A DNA stretch of 64,000 nt from Thiomonas delicata. GTDB lineage: Bacteria > Pseudomonadota > Gammaproteobacteria > Burkholderiales > Burkholderiaceae_C. Each line of letters begins with the position of its first letter. Within the stretch, counting starts at the first letter, position 1. Under the pieces are notes generated by a model. It was not told where the DNA came from. It searched no databases and worked only from the letters and a program-made list of their open reading frames with translations. This document shows positions 44,990 to 54,589 of this stretch, in pieces. The position numbers were made by a program, and so were the translations under genes. The stretch is taken from assembly GCF_900088825.1 (NCBI RefSeq), contig NZ_LT592170.1, positions 1,550,523 to 1,614,522 on the forward strand. Direction: 5' to 3'.

Positions 44990-45702
44990 CATCCCGCACA
45001 CATACCCGCTTGAAGATGATGCGTTTCAACGCCACCCGCATGACCGTGTCGCGCGCCGGCCTGCTGCTGATGGCGGCCGTCGCCGTGACCCAGCTCCAGG
45101 GCTGTTTCATCCTGGGGGCGGCGGCCGTTGGCGGCACCGCGCTGGTCGCGACCGACCGCCGCACAGCCGGGGCGCAGCTCGAGGACCAGACCATCCAGTT
45201 CAAGGCACAGACGCAGATCGACAACGCCCTGCGCGGCAACGGCAACGTCAACGTCAACAGCTACAACCAGCAGGTGCTGATCACCGGCCAGGTGCCGACC
45301 GAGGCCTATAAGCAGCAGGTGCAGCAGATCGTCTCCAGCATTCCCAACGTCAAGTCGGTGCTCAACGCGCTGGTGGTTGGCCCCAACTCCACCCTGAGCG
45401 AACAGGCCCACGACACGCTCATCACCTCGCTGGTGCGCGCCTCGTTCATCGACGACAAGCAGCTGTACTCCCAGGCCTTCAAGATCACCACCTCCGAGGG
45501 CGTGGTGTACCTGATGGGCATCGTCACCCAGGACGAGGCCGACCAGGCCGCGGCGGTGGCCAGCGGCGTCTCGGGAGTGAAGAAGGTGGTGACCATGTTC
45601 AACATCATCACCCCCCAGCAGTTGCAGGACATGTACTCCGGCACCGCCAAGACCCCGATCACGCCGCAGGGCACGCCGCCGACCTCGCCCGCGTCGCCCT
45701 GA
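44986..45702 (+). CDS. dolP: BON-domain outer-membrane lipoprotein (DolP/YraP-like)
   Basis: 238 residues. A long signal ends in a lipobox-like sequence, TQLQGCF, giving a lipid-modified Cys near residue 42. Two BON domains follow ([39 protein letters not shown]), as in DolP, which guards outer-membrane integrity. There is a C-terminal Pro/Thr-rich tail. Translation is coupled to diaA. The signal region is longer than usual; a later start (MMRFNATRM) is possible. Confidence 0.87.
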   Translation: MTSRTHTRLKMMRFNATRMTVSRAGLLLMAAVAVTQLQGCFILGAAAVGGTALVATDRRTAGAQLEDQTIQFKAQTQIDNALRGNGNVNVNSYNQQVLITGQVPTEAYKQQVQQIVSSIPNVKSVLNALVVGPNSTLSEQAHDTLITSLVRASFIDDKQLYSQAFKITTSEGVVYLMGIVTQDEADQAAAVASGVSGVKKVVTMFNIITPQQLQDMYSGTAKTPITPQGTPPTSPASP

Positions 45703-45779
45703 ACGCACGCAAGCCCGCCGCATGCATGGCTGAAGGTGGGCGCACGACCGATTTCCCCATCCACCAAGGCGAACTTCCC

Positions 45780-46313
45780 ATGAGCTTGCTCAATGTTCCC
45801 GCAGGCAAGAGCCTGCCCGACGATTTCAACGTGGTCATCGAGATTCCCGCCGGCGCCCCGCCGGTGAAGTACGAGGTCGACAAGGCCAGCGGCGCGCTGT
45901 TCGTCGACCGCTTCATGTCCACCGCGATGCACTACCCCTGCAACTACGGCTACATCCCCCAGACGCTCTCCGAGGACGGCGACCCCGTGGATGTGCTCGT
46001 CGTCACGCCCATCCCGCTGGTGCACGGCTGCGTGGTGCGCTGCCGTCCGGTCGGCATGCTGCGCATGACCGACGAGGCCGGCCCCGACGCCAAGCTGGTG
46101 GCCGTGCCGGTGGACAAGCTGCTGCCGATGTACCGCCATGTCCAGAAACCCGAAGACCTGCCGCCCGAACTGCTCAAGCAGATCGAGCATTTCTTCAACC
46201 ACTACAAGGACCTCGAGGCCGGCAAGTGGGTGAAGACCGAGGGCTGGGCCGGTGTCGATGCGGCGCGCGCCGAAATCACCGCCAGCGCCAAGCGCCACGC
46301 CGCGATCAAGTAG
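45780..46313 (+). CDS. ppa: Inorganic pyrophosphatase (family I)
   Basis: 177 residues. It hydrolyses pyrophosphate with magnesium. Signature is [17 protein letters not shown] at the N terminus, and the metal-binding block is [13 protein letters not shown] (DxDPxD). The start MSLLNVPAG fits the family length and is favoured over an 18-residue upstream extension. Housekeeping gene following dolP by 77 nt. Confidence 0.95.
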   Translation: MSLLNVPAGKSLPDDFNVVIEIPAGAPPVKYEVDKASGALFVDRFMSTAMHYPCNYGYIPQTLSEDGDPVDVLVVTPIPLVHGCVVRCRPVGMLRMTDEAGPDAKLVAVPVDKLLPMYRHVQKPEDLPPELLKQIEHFFNHYKDLEAGKWVKTEGWAGVDAARAEITASAKRHAAIK

Positions 46314-46390
46314 GCCACGGCAGGCCCAGACCCGGGGTCGGCCCGCATGCCTCGATCCGTCCAGGCCGTACTCTTTCTTGCGCCACGTCA

Positions 46391-46417
46391 TTGACAGGCG
46401 CGGCGTCGGCATAGAAT
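46391..46417 (+). promoter_or_regulatory. Sigma-70-like promoter before the copper-efflux operon
   Basis: TTGACA (46391-46396) and TAGAAT (46412-46417) separated by 15 nt, a short but workable spacing, about 95 nt before the first gene of the metal cluster. The region 46314-46512 contains nothing else I can identify. Confidence 0.45.
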
Positions 46418-46512
46418 ATTGGCGATAAGGATGGGTTTCGCCGGATCCGATCCGTGTGCCAAATCCGTACGTCACGTCCAACATCTCCTCATCGACCCGT
46501 CCTGTCCAGTCC

Positions 46513-46923
46513 ATGCGCGCATTTCGAAACTTCTGCCGTGACTGGGCGTTCGTCTGTGCTTTAGTCTTTCTGCCCTGGACACAGGCGACGGCGACACAGG
46601 TCGACATCCTGCCCGCTTCCTGCTGCGCCGACATGCCGGCGATGGCCGGCATGTCGATGCCGGGCGCGGCCGAGCAGACCGCATTGGCGGGCCACGACCA
46701 CGGTCAAGTCGAGCGCGCCTTTTGCCAGGCCGCCTGCCAGGATCTGAGCGCCGCCACCGTCGCCAACCCCTCCAGGGACCTGCAAGTGCCGCATGCGGCA
46801 CTGTTCCTGCGCGCGGTGCGCGTTCTGCAGCCCGAGCCCGCCCGGGCTTTCCCGCATGTCCGGCAGACCGATCTGCCGCGCCTCTCCAAACCTCCTTTCC
46901 TCGCGGTCCGTCTCTTGGTTTGA
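46513..46923 (+). CDS. Small exported Met/His/Cys-rich protein at head of cus operon, function unknown
   Basis: 136 residues. An N-terminal hydrophobic segment (WAFVCALVFLPWTQATA) suggests export. A short putative metal-binding patch follows: CCADMPAMAGMSMPGA then HDHG, rich in Cys, Met and His. The C-terminal half is unremarkable. It is the first gene before cusCBA and probably part of that operon, so a role in copper or silver sensing or binding is plausible. I do not recognise a named family. The start MRAFRN was chosen over an ATG-proximal upstream frame because it gives a compact signal peptide. Confidence 0.6.
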   Translation: MRAFRNFCRDWAFVCALVFLPWTQATATQVDILPASCCADMPAMAGMSMPGAAEQTALAGHDHGQVERAFCQAACQDLSAATVANPSRDLQVPHAALFLRAVRVLQPEPARAFPHVRQTDLPRLSKPPFLAVRLLV

Positions 46924-47031
46924 CACCTTCGGCAGCACCGGACCCGGCGAACCCGCCGGGCCATCTGCGTGTGAGCTTGTTGATCGCGCGCCGCCGCACG
47001 GCAGCGGCGCCATTCGCCGAAGAGGAAAGAG

Positions 47032-48345
47032 ATGACTTTCATGCATCCGTGCCACCGCGCGCAAAGCCGGTGGTCGCGAGCCGTCCTGCCCAGCCGCCAG
47101 TCGGCCATCGTCACCCTGGGCTGTCTGCTCGGAGTCTGGCTTGCCGGACTGGCCCTACCCGCGCACGCCGCGCCCCTGACCCTCGCTGAGGCCGAGGCGC
47201 AACTGGCGCGCAGCAATCCCGGCTTGGCCGCCGCCGCCCAGCGCGTCACCGCGCTTGAACACCGGGCTGTAGCGGCCACGCAGTTGCCGGACCCGCATCT
47301 GTCCCTGGATGCGGTGAATTTGCCAACCAACAGCTTCTCGCTGACGCAACAGGGGATGACCATGCTGAGCGTCGGCGTGAGCCAGAGTTTTCCTCCACCC
47401 GGGAAGCTGAACCTCGAAGGCGACAAGCTGCAGGCGCAAGCCGCGGACCAGCATTACAGCCGCGAGGCCAAGCGCGCGGAGCTGATTTTCGGGCTGCGCC
47501 AGGCCTGGCTCTCCGCGGTGTATGCGCGACAGGCGGTCAAGACGGTGCGGCGCCAGGAAGACCTGGCGCACGAGAACGAACGCGCCGCGATGGCCGCCTA
47601 CCGTGCGGGAACGGCCCCGCAGAGCGACGTGTTGCGCGCCCGGCTGGCGACGGCGGAACTGCGCAACGATCGCAGCGCGCTCGCCGCCGACGAGGCCGCG
47701 GCCTTGGCGCGCATCGCCCAGTACCTCGGCACCGATCAGACCCCGGACATCGATCCGGACTGGCCCAGCTTGTCGGGCGCCTTGACCGGTTCCAAGGATT
47801 TGCCCGCGACCCAGCCGCTGCTTCGCATGGCACAGGCGAAGGTGCAGGTGGCGCAGGCCGACGTGCAGATGGCCAAGAAGAATTTCCTGCCGGAGATCAC
47901 GGTGGGGGCGTCCTACGGCAAGAGTTTCTTCCCCGGGTCGCCTAACTTCTTCTCCGCCGGGGTGTCGATGACGCTGCCGATCTTCTCGACCCACCGCCTC
48001 GACCAGGAACTCGACAGCGCCCGGGCCCAGGTCATGGAGGCGCGCTACAACGAACAGGACCAGCGGCTGGCCCTGCTGCAGCAGATCCGCTCGGCCGCGG
48101 CGCGCGAGCACAGCCTGCAAGAGAAATGGACCCGCATGACCGCGGAAATGCTGCCTCTGGCGCATGCGACCTTCGACTCCACGCTCACGGCCTATACCAA
48201 TGGCCGCGCCTCGATGGGCGATGTCCTGAAGGCGCAGCAGGCGGTCTTCGCCTTAGAACTCCAGATACTCCAGGACCGCAGGGACCTGCTCGCGACGCAG
48301 GCCGAACTGGATGAACTCACGACCCCATCGGAGCAGCAACCATGA
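47032..48345 (+). CDS. cusC: Outer-membrane channel of heavy-metal RND efflux (CusC-like)
   Basis: 437 residues, TolC/OEP family. Signal peptide region is VTLGCLLGVWLAGLALPAHA. Two OEP repeats follow, with LTLAEAEAQLARSNPGLAAA at the start and alpha-helical barrel segments (RQAWLSAVYARQAVKTVRRQ). It forms the outer-membrane duct of the tripartite pump. The ATG at 47032 has GAGGAAAG nearby. It overlaps cusB by 4 nt. Confidence 0.9.
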   Translation: MTFMHPCHRAQSRWSRAVLPSRQSAIVTLGCLLGVWLAGLALPAHAAPLTLAEAEAQLARSNPGLAAAAQRVTALEHRAVAATQLPDPHLSLDAVNLPTNSFSLTQQGMTMLSVGVSQSFPPPGKLNLEGDKLQAQAADQHYSREAKRAELIFGLRQAWLSAVYARQAVKTVRRQEDLAHENERAAMAAYRAGTAPQSDVLRARLATAELRNDRSALAADEAAALARIAQYLGTDQTPDIDPDWPSLSGALTGSKDLPATQPLLRMAQAKVQVAQADVQMAKKNFLPEITVGASYGKSFFPGSPNFFSAGVSMTLPIFSTHRLDQELDSARAQVMEARYNEQDQRLALLQQIRSAAAREHSLQEKWTRMTAEMLPLAHATFDSTLTAYTNGRASMGDVLKAQQAVFALELQILQDRRDLLATQAELDELTTPSEQQP

Positions 48346-49880
48346 CATTGCGACAAATCGTCCTCGGCGCCAGCCTGTTGCTGGCCGGGATCGGCACGGG
48401 TTTCTGGGCTGGCCGGTGGCTGGCGGGCGATGCCGCCGCGCCGAAGCCGGCCGCGAGCGTCCCGGCAACCGCCGCTTCCGCAGCGGCGCAGGCACGGCCC
48501 AAGGTGCTGTATTGGGCGAACCCGATGAACCCGGCCATCCATTCGGACCATCCGATGAAGGACAACATGGGCATGGACTACGTGCCGGTCTACGCGCCGG
48601 CCGCGCAGCCGCAGCGCCGGGTGCTGTACTGGGCCAATCCCATGAACCCGGCGATTCATTCGGACCATCCGATGAAGGACAACATGGGTATGGATTACGT
48701 GCCGGTCTACGCCCCGGCCGAATCCGCATCCGGGGCCGGCGAGGCCGGCTTGCGCATCGACGCGCGCCAGGCGCAGAACCTGGGGGTGCGCCTGGTCACC
48801 GTGCAGACGCGACCCATGGGCCAGGCCATCCAAACCGTGGGGACCGTGGCGCTGGACCAGAACCGGATCGAAGCCGTCACCCCCCGCTTTTCCGGCTGGG
48901 TCGCGCATCTGCGGGTGCGCGCCGTGGGCGACCCGGTCGCCCGCGGCCAGGTGCTGGCCGACGTCTACTCGCCCGAGCTCTACAGCGCCCAGCAGGAATA
49001 CCTGATCGCCCGCCAGCGGGAGCTCGCGGGGGACGGCCGGGGCCTGCTGGCCGCGGCCCAGGAAAGGCTGCGCCTGCTGGGCATGCCGGAGACCGCGCTG
49101 AAGGCCCTGGAGACCACGGGCAAACCCATGCGCAACGTTCCCATCCTGTCTCCCGAGAGCGGGGTGGTGACGGCGCTCAACATCCGGCAGGGCGGGTATG
49201 TCTCGTCGCAGACCAGCCTGTTCGAGATCGCCAACCTGGAACGGGTCTGGGTCAACGTGGCCTTGTACGACTATCAGTTGCCCTGGGTGCGGATCGGCGA
49301 CGCCGTGCAGCTCCAGCTTCCGGCCTACCCGGGGAAAACCTGGGACGGCCGCCTGAGCTTCCTCTATCCGACCCTGGACCCGCAGACGCGCACGGTCACC
49401 GCGCGCCTGAGCTTCGCCAACGCAGGCGGCATTCTGCGTCCGGGCATGTATGCCAACGCCACCGTGCTGGGCCACGCGCAAACGGCGCTGGCTGTGCCGA
49501 GCAGCGCGGTGCTGCGCACCCAGGACGGCGATTACGCGATGCTGGCGCAGACGCAGGGCCACTTCCTGCCCGTCCAGGTCGCGCTGGGGCCGGAGGCGAA
49601 CGGCTGGGTGGCCATCCTCAAGGGGCTGAAGGCCGGTGACCGGGTGGTGGAAAGCGCCCAGTTCCTGCTGTACTCCGAGTCGCAGTTCCAGTCGGTGAAG
49701 GCGCGCATGCTGGGCGGCAACACCGGGCCTGACGCCGCGCCCGCCGCCGGCGCCATGCCGGGCATGCCGCCGGCAAGCTCGCCGCAAGCCAGCCCGGTGG
49801 CGCCGCCGCCGGCCGCGCCGGCATCCGCCGGATCGATGGCCGGCATGAACATGACCCCGGCCGGAGCGTCCCATGATTAG
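48342..49880 (+). CDS. cusB: Periplasmic adaptor of heavy-metal RND efflux (CusB-like), duplicated metal-binding segment
   Basis: 512 residues. A membrane anchor (IVLGASLLLAGIGTGFWAG) is followed by two near-identical copies of a metal-binding segment (each VLYWANPMNPAIHSDHPMKD onward, about residues 55-87 and 94-126). Then comes the membrane-fusion hairpin and barrel core (VTPRFSGWVAHLRVRAVGDP) and a Met-rich tail, PGMPPASS / GSMAGMNMTP. Adaptors of this type collect Cu(I)/Ag(I) and hand it to CusA. Usual CusB proteins carry one such segment. It overlaps cusA by 8 nt. Confidence 0.9.
   Translation: MTLRQIVLGASLLLAGIGTGFWAGRWLAGDAAAPKPAASVPATAASAAAQARPKVLYWANPMNPAIHSDHPMKDNMGMDYVPVYAPAAQPQRRVLYWANPMNPAIHSDHPMKDNMGMDYVPVYAPAESASGAGEAGLRIDARQAQNLGVRLVTVQTRPMGQAIQTVGTVALDQNRIEAVTPRFSGWVAHLRVRAVGDPVARGQVLADVYSPELYSAQQEYLIARQRELAGDGRGLLAAAQERLRLLGMPETALKALETTGKPMRNVPILSPESGVVTALNIRQGGYVSSQTSLFEIANLERVWVNVALYDYQLPWVRIGDAVQLQLPAYPGKTWDGRLSFLYPTLDPQTRTVTARLSFANAGGILRPGMYANATVLGHAQTALAVPSSAVLRTQDGDYAMLAQTQGHFLPVQVALGPEANGWVAILKGLKAGDRVVESAQFLLYSESQFQSVKARMLGGNTGPDAAPAAGAMPGMPPASSPQASPVAPPPAAPASAGSMAGMNMTPAGASHD
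48504..48719 (+). repeat. 117-bp tandem duplication encoding the CusB metal-binding segment
   Basis: Two copies (about 48504-48599 and 48621-48719). The encoded 32-33 residues are identical (YWANPMNPAIHSDHPMKDNM and onward), while I count nine synonymous DNA differences and no replacement change between copies. Confidence 0.88.
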
Positions 49881-52800
49881 GCGGCTGATGGAGTGGTGTT
49901 TCGACAACCGCGCCCTGACCGTCATCGGCGCCCTGATGCTGCTGGCGGGCGGCATTCTGGCGGTGCTCAACACGCCGCTGGAGGCCATTCCCGACATCTC
50001 GCCGACCCAGGTCATCATCAAGACCTCCTACCCCGGGCAGGCGCCGCAGGTGGTGCAGGACCAGGTGACCTATCCGCTGGAGACCACCCTGCAGTCGGTC
50101 CCCGGCGCGCGCGCGGTGCGCGGCTATTCGATGTTCGGCGACTCGTTCGTCTACGTCATCTTCAAGGACGGCACCAACATCTACCAGGCGCGCAACCTGG
50201 TGCTGCAGTATCTCAGCCAAGTGCAGTCCAGGCTGCCGCCGGGGGTCACCCCGGCGCTGGGACCCGACAGTTCCGGGGTCGACTGGGTCTATATGTACGC
50301 CCTGACCGACACCGGCGGCACGCAGGACCTGAGCCAGCTCACCACCTTGCAGAACTGGTTCCTCAAGTACCAGTTGCAGGGCATTCCGGGGGTGGCCGAG
50401 GTCGCCACCGTCGGCGGTCTGGTCAAGGAATACCAGGTGGTGGTCAACCCGCAGGCCCTGCTGGCCTACAACCTGACCCTGCCGCAGGTGGAGGATGCGA
50501 TCCGCGCCGCCAACGGCGAGACCAGCGGCTCGGTGGTCGACATGGGCGAGGCGAGCTATATGGTGCGCACCACCGGCTACATCCGCTCGCTGCAGGACCT
50601 GGAGAACGTGCCGCTGGCGGCGCGCGACGGCGTGCCGCTGACGCTCAAGGACGTGGCCCGCGTCCAGTTCGGGCCGGAGCTGCCCAACAGCGCCGCCGAC
50701 CTCAACGGCGAGGGCGCGGTGGTCGGCGGCATCGTGATGATGAACCAGGGTTCGAACGCCGACGCCGTCATCCGCCGGGTCGAGGACAAGATCCGCGCCA
50801 TCCGGCCTTCGCTGCCGCCGGGGGTGAAGATCGTCACCACCTACAGCCAGGCGCCGCTGATTCAGCGCGCCATCCACACCCTCACCGAGAAGCTGCTGGA
50901 GGAGTCGCTGATCGTCGCCCTGGTGTCCTTCCTGTTCCTGCTGCGCGCGCGCTCGGCGCTGGTGGCCATCGTGTCGCTGCCGCTGGGCATCCTCGCCGCC
51001 TTCCTGGTGATGTGGGCGCAGGGCATTCCGGCCAACATCATGTCCCTGGGCGGGATCGCCATCGCCATCGGCGCCATGACCGACGCCGCGATCGTGATGA
51101 TCGAGAACATGCACAAGCACATGGAGCACGACCCGGGCGCCGATCCCTGGATCAAGGCGCGGGTGGCGGCATCGGAAGTCGGGCCGGCATTGTTTTTCTC
51201 GCTGCTGATCATCGCCGTGTCCTTCCTACCGGTGTTCGCGCTCGGCGGCGAGGAGGGCAAGCTGTTCAGTCCGCTGGCGTTCACCAAGACCTATGCCATG
51301 GCCGCCGCGGCGGTCCTGTCCATCACCCTGGTGCCGCTGCTGATGGCCTGGTTCATCCGCGGGCACATCCGCCCTGAGGGGAAGAACCCCTTGAACCGGC
51401 TGCTCACCTGGCTCTACCGGCCGCTGATCCACGGCGTGCTGCGGGCGCCGTGGCTGGTCATCGTGCTGGCCCTCGTCGCGGTGGCGAGCCTGTACTTTCC
51501 CTGGAAGCATCTCGGCTCCGAGTTCATGCCGCCCTTGAACGAAGGCACCCTGCTCTACATGCCGGTGTCGCAGGACCCGTCGATCTCCATCGGCCAATCG
51601 GCCGCGATCCTGCAGCAGACCGACCGCATCATCAAGACCTTCCCGGAAGTGGAGAGCGTGTTCGGCAAGGCGGGCCGGGCGCAGACCGCGACCGACCCGA
51701 CGCCGATCTCGATGTTCATGTCCGTGGTCAACCTCAAGGACCGTAGCACCTGGCCGGCCGGCATGACCACCGCCAAGCTGATCGAGAAGATGAACCAGGC
51801 GCTGCAGATTCCGGGGGTGTCGAACACCTGGACCCAGCCGATCAAGGGCCAGGTGGACATGCTGACCACCGGCCTGCAGACGCCGCTCGGCATCAAGGTC
51901 ACCGGCGGCGATCTCGACACCCTGAACCGGCTGGGGCAGGAGATCCAGGCGGCGCTGCAAAAAGTGCCGGGCACCCAGAACGCCTATGCGGCACGGGCCA
52001 CCGGCGGGCGCTACATCGTGGTCGACACCAACCGGCTCGCCGCCGCGCGCTACGGTCTTTCGGTGGCGGACGTGAACCGCCTGGTCGGGACCGCCATCGG
52101 CGGGCAGATGCTGACCACCGCCGTCAACGGCCTGGAACGCTTCCCCATCAGCCTGCGCTATCCGCGCGAACTGCGCCAGTCCCTGTCCACGCTGATGGAA
52201 AGCCGCGTCACCACCCCGCAGGGAACCCAGATCCCGCTGGCCCAGGTCGCGACCCTGCGCATCGAAGGCGGCCCGCCCATGCTGACCAGCGACAACAGCC
52301 AGTTGAACTCGTGGGTCTACATCGATCTCGCACCGGGAACCAGCATCGGCGGCTATGTGGCCAAGGCGAAATCGGCCCTGGCGCAAGGCGTGCGCCTGCC
52401 GCCCGGCTTCACGCTGGACTGGGTCGGGCAGTATCAGTCCCTGGAGCAGGCGGTGCAGCGCCTGAAGATCCTGGTTCCCGCGGTGATCGGGCTGATCGCG
52501 CTGCTGCTGTACTTCAATTTCAAGAACCTCACCGAGGTCGCCATCATCCTGCTGACCTTGCCGCTGTCGCTGGTGGGCGGATTCTGGTACGTCGACTGGC
52601 TGGGCTACAAGCTGTCGGTGGCGGTGGGCGTGGGCTTCATCGCCACCGCCGGGGTGGCCGCCGAGTTCGGCGTGGTCATGCTGCTGTATCTCGACGCCGC
52701 GCTGGCGCGGCGCAAGCTTGATGGCACGCTCGAGACCTGGGACGACCTCAAGCAGACGGTGGTCGAGGGCACGCTGCTGCGGCTGCGGCCGATGGCGATG

Positions 52801-53049
52801 ACCCTGACCATGGTGGTCGGCGGCCTGCTGCCCATCATGTTCAGCGAGGGTGCTGGCGCCGACGTGATGCAGCGCATCGCCGCGCCCATGGTGGGCGGCA
52901 TGCTGACCGCCGCCTTGCTGGCCCTGTTGGTGATCCCCGCGGTTTACGCCCTGTGGCAGAAGCGGCACCTCGGCCTGGGCGCAGGCCCGGCACCGCAGGA
53001 TGTCTTGTCGGATATTCGGATGATGACAGGAGGGCGCATGGATTCTTGA
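49873..53049 (+). CDS. cusA: Heavy-metal RND efflux pump (CusA-like, copper/silver)
   Basis: 1058 residues, full length for HME-RND pumps with 12 membrane segments. The proton-relay region in the fourth segment reads AIGAMTDAAIVMIENMHKH (Asp and Glu conserved; Thr replaces the more common Val). Porter-domain methionines typical of the Cu(I)/Ag(I) type are present in LYMPVSQDP, FMSVVNLKD and VDMLTTGLQTPLGIKVTG. Ejects monovalent copper or silver from periplasm or cytosol through CusC. The CusF neighbour supports copper/silver over zinc/cobalt. Confidence 0.93.
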   Translation: MIRRLMEWCFDNRALTVIGALMLLAGGILAVLNTPLEAIPDISPTQVIIKTSYPGQAPQVVQDQVTYPLETTLQSVPGARAVRGYSMFGDSFVYVIFKDGTNIYQARNLVLQYLSQVQSRLPPGVTPALGPDSSGVDWVYMYALTDTGGTQDLSQLTTLQNWFLKYQLQGIPGVAEVATVGGLVKEYQVVVNPQALLAYNLTLPQVEDAIRAANGETSGSVVDMGEASYMVRTTGYIRSLQDLENVPLAARDGVPLTLKDVARVQFGPELPNSAADLNGEGAVVGGIVMMNQGSNADAVIRRVEDKIRAIRPSLPPGVKIVTTYSQAPLIQRAIHTLTEKLLEESLIVALVSFLFLLRARSALVAIVSLPLGILAAFLVMWAQGIPANIMSLGGIAIAIGAMTDAAIVMIENMHKHMEHDPGADPWIKARVAASEVGPALFFSLLIIAVSFLPVFALGGEEGKLFSPLAFTKTYAMAAAAVLSITLVPLLMAWFIRGHIRPEGKNPLNRLLTWLYRPLIHGVLRAPWLVIVLALVAVASLYFPWKHLGSEFMPPLNEGTLLYMPVSQDPSISIGQSAAILQQTDRIIKTFPEVESVFGKAGRAQTATDPTPISMFMSVVNLKDRSTWPAGMTTAKLIEKMNQALQIPGVSNTWTQPIKGQVDMLTTGLQTPLGIKVTGGDLDTLNRLGQEIQAALQKVPGTQNAYAARATGGRYIVVDTNRLAAARYGLSVADVNRLVGTAIGGQMLTTAVNGLERFPISLRYPRELRQSLSTLMESRVTTPQGTQIPLAQVATLRIEGGPPMLTSDNSQLNSWVYIDLAPGTSIGGYVAKAKSALAQGVRLPPGFTLDWVGQYQSLEQAVQRLKILVPAVIGLIALLLYFNFKNLTEVAIILLTLPLSLVGGFWYVDWLGYKLSVAVGVGFIATAGVAAEFGVVMLLYLDAALARRKLDGTLETWDDLKQTVVEGTLLRLRPMAMTLTMVVGGLLPIMFSEGAGADVMQRIAAPMVGGMLTAALLALLVIPAVYALWQKRHLGLGAGPAPQDVLSDIRMMTGGRMDS

Positions 53050-53105
53050 TCAAGCAATAAGCTCACCACCCCAACAAACATCATGGATCAACACACGAGA
53101 ACTCG

Positions 53106-53486
53106 ATGAAACGTTTCGACCTCGCCCTCATTCTGATCGGTTCCGCGGCCGCCATGTCGTCCGCTGTCGCCGCGTCGAACGCGATGCCCGGCATGGGCAC
53201 GATGGACGCCGGGGGCATGGGCGGCATGTCCGCCGCGGCCAGTGCGACCCAAGGTTTCATGGCGCACGGGACCATCAACAGCGTCAACCGCGCCGCCAGC
53301 ACGGTGAATATCACGCATCAGCCGATCAAGGCGCTGGGCTGGCCGGGAATGACCATGGATTTCGGCGTGCAGAACCCGTCCCTGCTCAAGGGCCTCGAGC
53401 CTGGGAAAACGGTGAACTTCAATTTGACCAAGGACCCCGCAGGCCGATATGTCATCACCAAAATCGCGGTCGCGTCATCCAAGTAA
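53106..53486 (+). CDS. cusF: Periplasmic copper/silver chaperone (CusF-like)
   Basis: 126 residues. A signal peptide is followed by a Met/Gly-rich linker (NAMPGMGTMDAGGMGGM) and the CusF OB-fold domain. The metal site residues are in NITHQPIKALGWPGMTMDF (His, Trp, Met, Met). It delivers Cu(I)/Ag(I) to the adaptor. It follows cusA by 56 nt. Confidence 0.93.
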   Translation: MKRFDLALILIGSAAAMSSAVAASNAMPGMGTMDAGGMGGMSAAASATQGFMAHGTINSVNRAASTVNITHQPIKALGWPGMTMDFGVQNPSLLKGLEPGKTVNFNLTKDPAGRYVITKIAVASSK

Positions 53487-53683
53487 CCGTTCGCGCTGCG
53501 ACAGCCGGCTGGGCCGTGCGAGCGGCCTTCCCGGCGGCGCGCGAATCGGCGTCGGAAGAAAACGCTTGGCGCTTTTCTTTTGCCTTCGACAGGGACCCGG
53601 CCTAGAGTGAGAAGTGCATGGGTCAATACGGCGTTGGACCGCATTCCAACTGGGCGGCTGAACAAACGGACGGGAGCATCGCC

Positions 53684-53932
53684 ATGGGTGGCTACGGTTA
53701 CGGCATGATGGGCGGAGGCGGCTTCGCGCTGGGCTGGTTCATGATGGTGCTCTGGTGGGCGTTCATCCTCGTGTTGGTCGTCGCCCTGGTGCGCTGGCTG
53801 GCCGGAGGGGGGCGTGGCGAATCGGGATTTCTGCCGGCGCCCAGGAAGCCCCTCGATATTCTGAAGGAGCGCTACGCGCGCGGGGACATCGACCGCGAGA
53901 CCTACGACCGCATGCGGCGGGATCTGGAATGA
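53684..53932 (+). CDS. Small membrane protein with C-terminal SHOCT domain
   Basis: 82 residues from MGGYGYGMMGGG, chosen for a GGGAG site 7-8 nt upstream; an ATG at 53618 adds 22 residues. One membrane segment (MMVLWWAFILVLVVALVRWL) is followed by a SHOCT motif (ILKERYARGDIDRETYDRMR). SHOCT proteins often accompany metal-efflux genes; the function is not defined. It is 10 nt before the ZraP-like gene. Confidence 0.8.
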   Translation: MGGYGYGMMGGGGFALGWFMMVLWWAFILVLVVALVRWLAGGGRGESGFLPAPRKPLDILKERYARGDIDRETYDRMRRDLE

Positions 53933-53942
53933 AAGGGCGATC

Positions 53943-54512
53943 ATGAACCTGAACCGGGCCACGACGTGGATCCTCGCGCTGGCGATTTTGCTGTTCGCCC
54001 TGCTGGCCGGCACCGCCAGCTACCACATGCTGCTGGACCCCGGATATGGGGGCATGCCGTTCTGGGGGGCGAGGTGGGGGGAAGGCGTGCCGCCCGGGTC
54101 TGCTGGCGGCGGCTGGCGCGGCGGCCACATGGGCTGGGGCATGATGCGCTGGCATGGCGGCTATGGGGGATATGGCGGCGACGGCATGATGGGCGGCGAT
54201 GAGTTTGCGGCGAGCGGCGTTGGCCGGCTGGCGGGATTGACGCCGTCGCAGCGTGCCCGCATCGGCCAGATCGAGGCGGACGCCTTGCGCCGGGAGGGCG
54301 CTTTGCAGGCCCAGGTCTACGCCGCCCGCGCCGATCTTCTGGCTCTGGACGCTGCCGTCAAACCCGACCCGGCCGCCGTGTCCCAGGCGTGGGAGCGCCT
54401 CGCCGGCTATCGGCAGCAAGTCGACCGGATCCGCTTCCAGGCGCGGCAGCAGGTCGAGGCGGTGCTGCGCGCCCCGCCGCCCGCGGCGCCATCGTCGGCG
54501 TCCGGATCCTGA
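53943..54512 (+). CDS. Periplasmic heavy-metal sensor/chaperone (CpxP/ZraP-like)
   Basis: 189 residues. N-terminal anchor or signal is TWILALAILLFALLAGTA, followed by a Gly/Met/Trp/His-rich linker (HMGWGMMRWHGGYGGYGG). A helical Spy/CpxP-type domain follows with the LTPSQRARIGQIEADALRRE motif and a coiled helix to the C terminus. Such proteins bind metals or unfolded protein in the periplasm. It completes the metal-resistance cluster. The linker is likely a metal ligand (inference). Confidence 0.78.
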   Translation: MNLNRATTWILALAILLFALLAGTASYHMLLDPGYGGMPFWGARWGEGVPPGSAGGGWRGGHMGWGMMRWHGGYGGYGGDGMMGGDEFAASGVGRLAGLTPSQRARIGQIEADALRREGALQAQVYAARADLLALDAAVKPDPAAVSQAWERLAGYRQQVDRIRFQARQQVEAVLRAPPPAAPSSASGS

Positions 54513-54589
54513 AATCGGCAGGCGCGTGGACCACGTGCCGTCGGGCGTCAACCAAGACCGGGCGCCTCACGCGCGGCGCGGAAAGCCGG

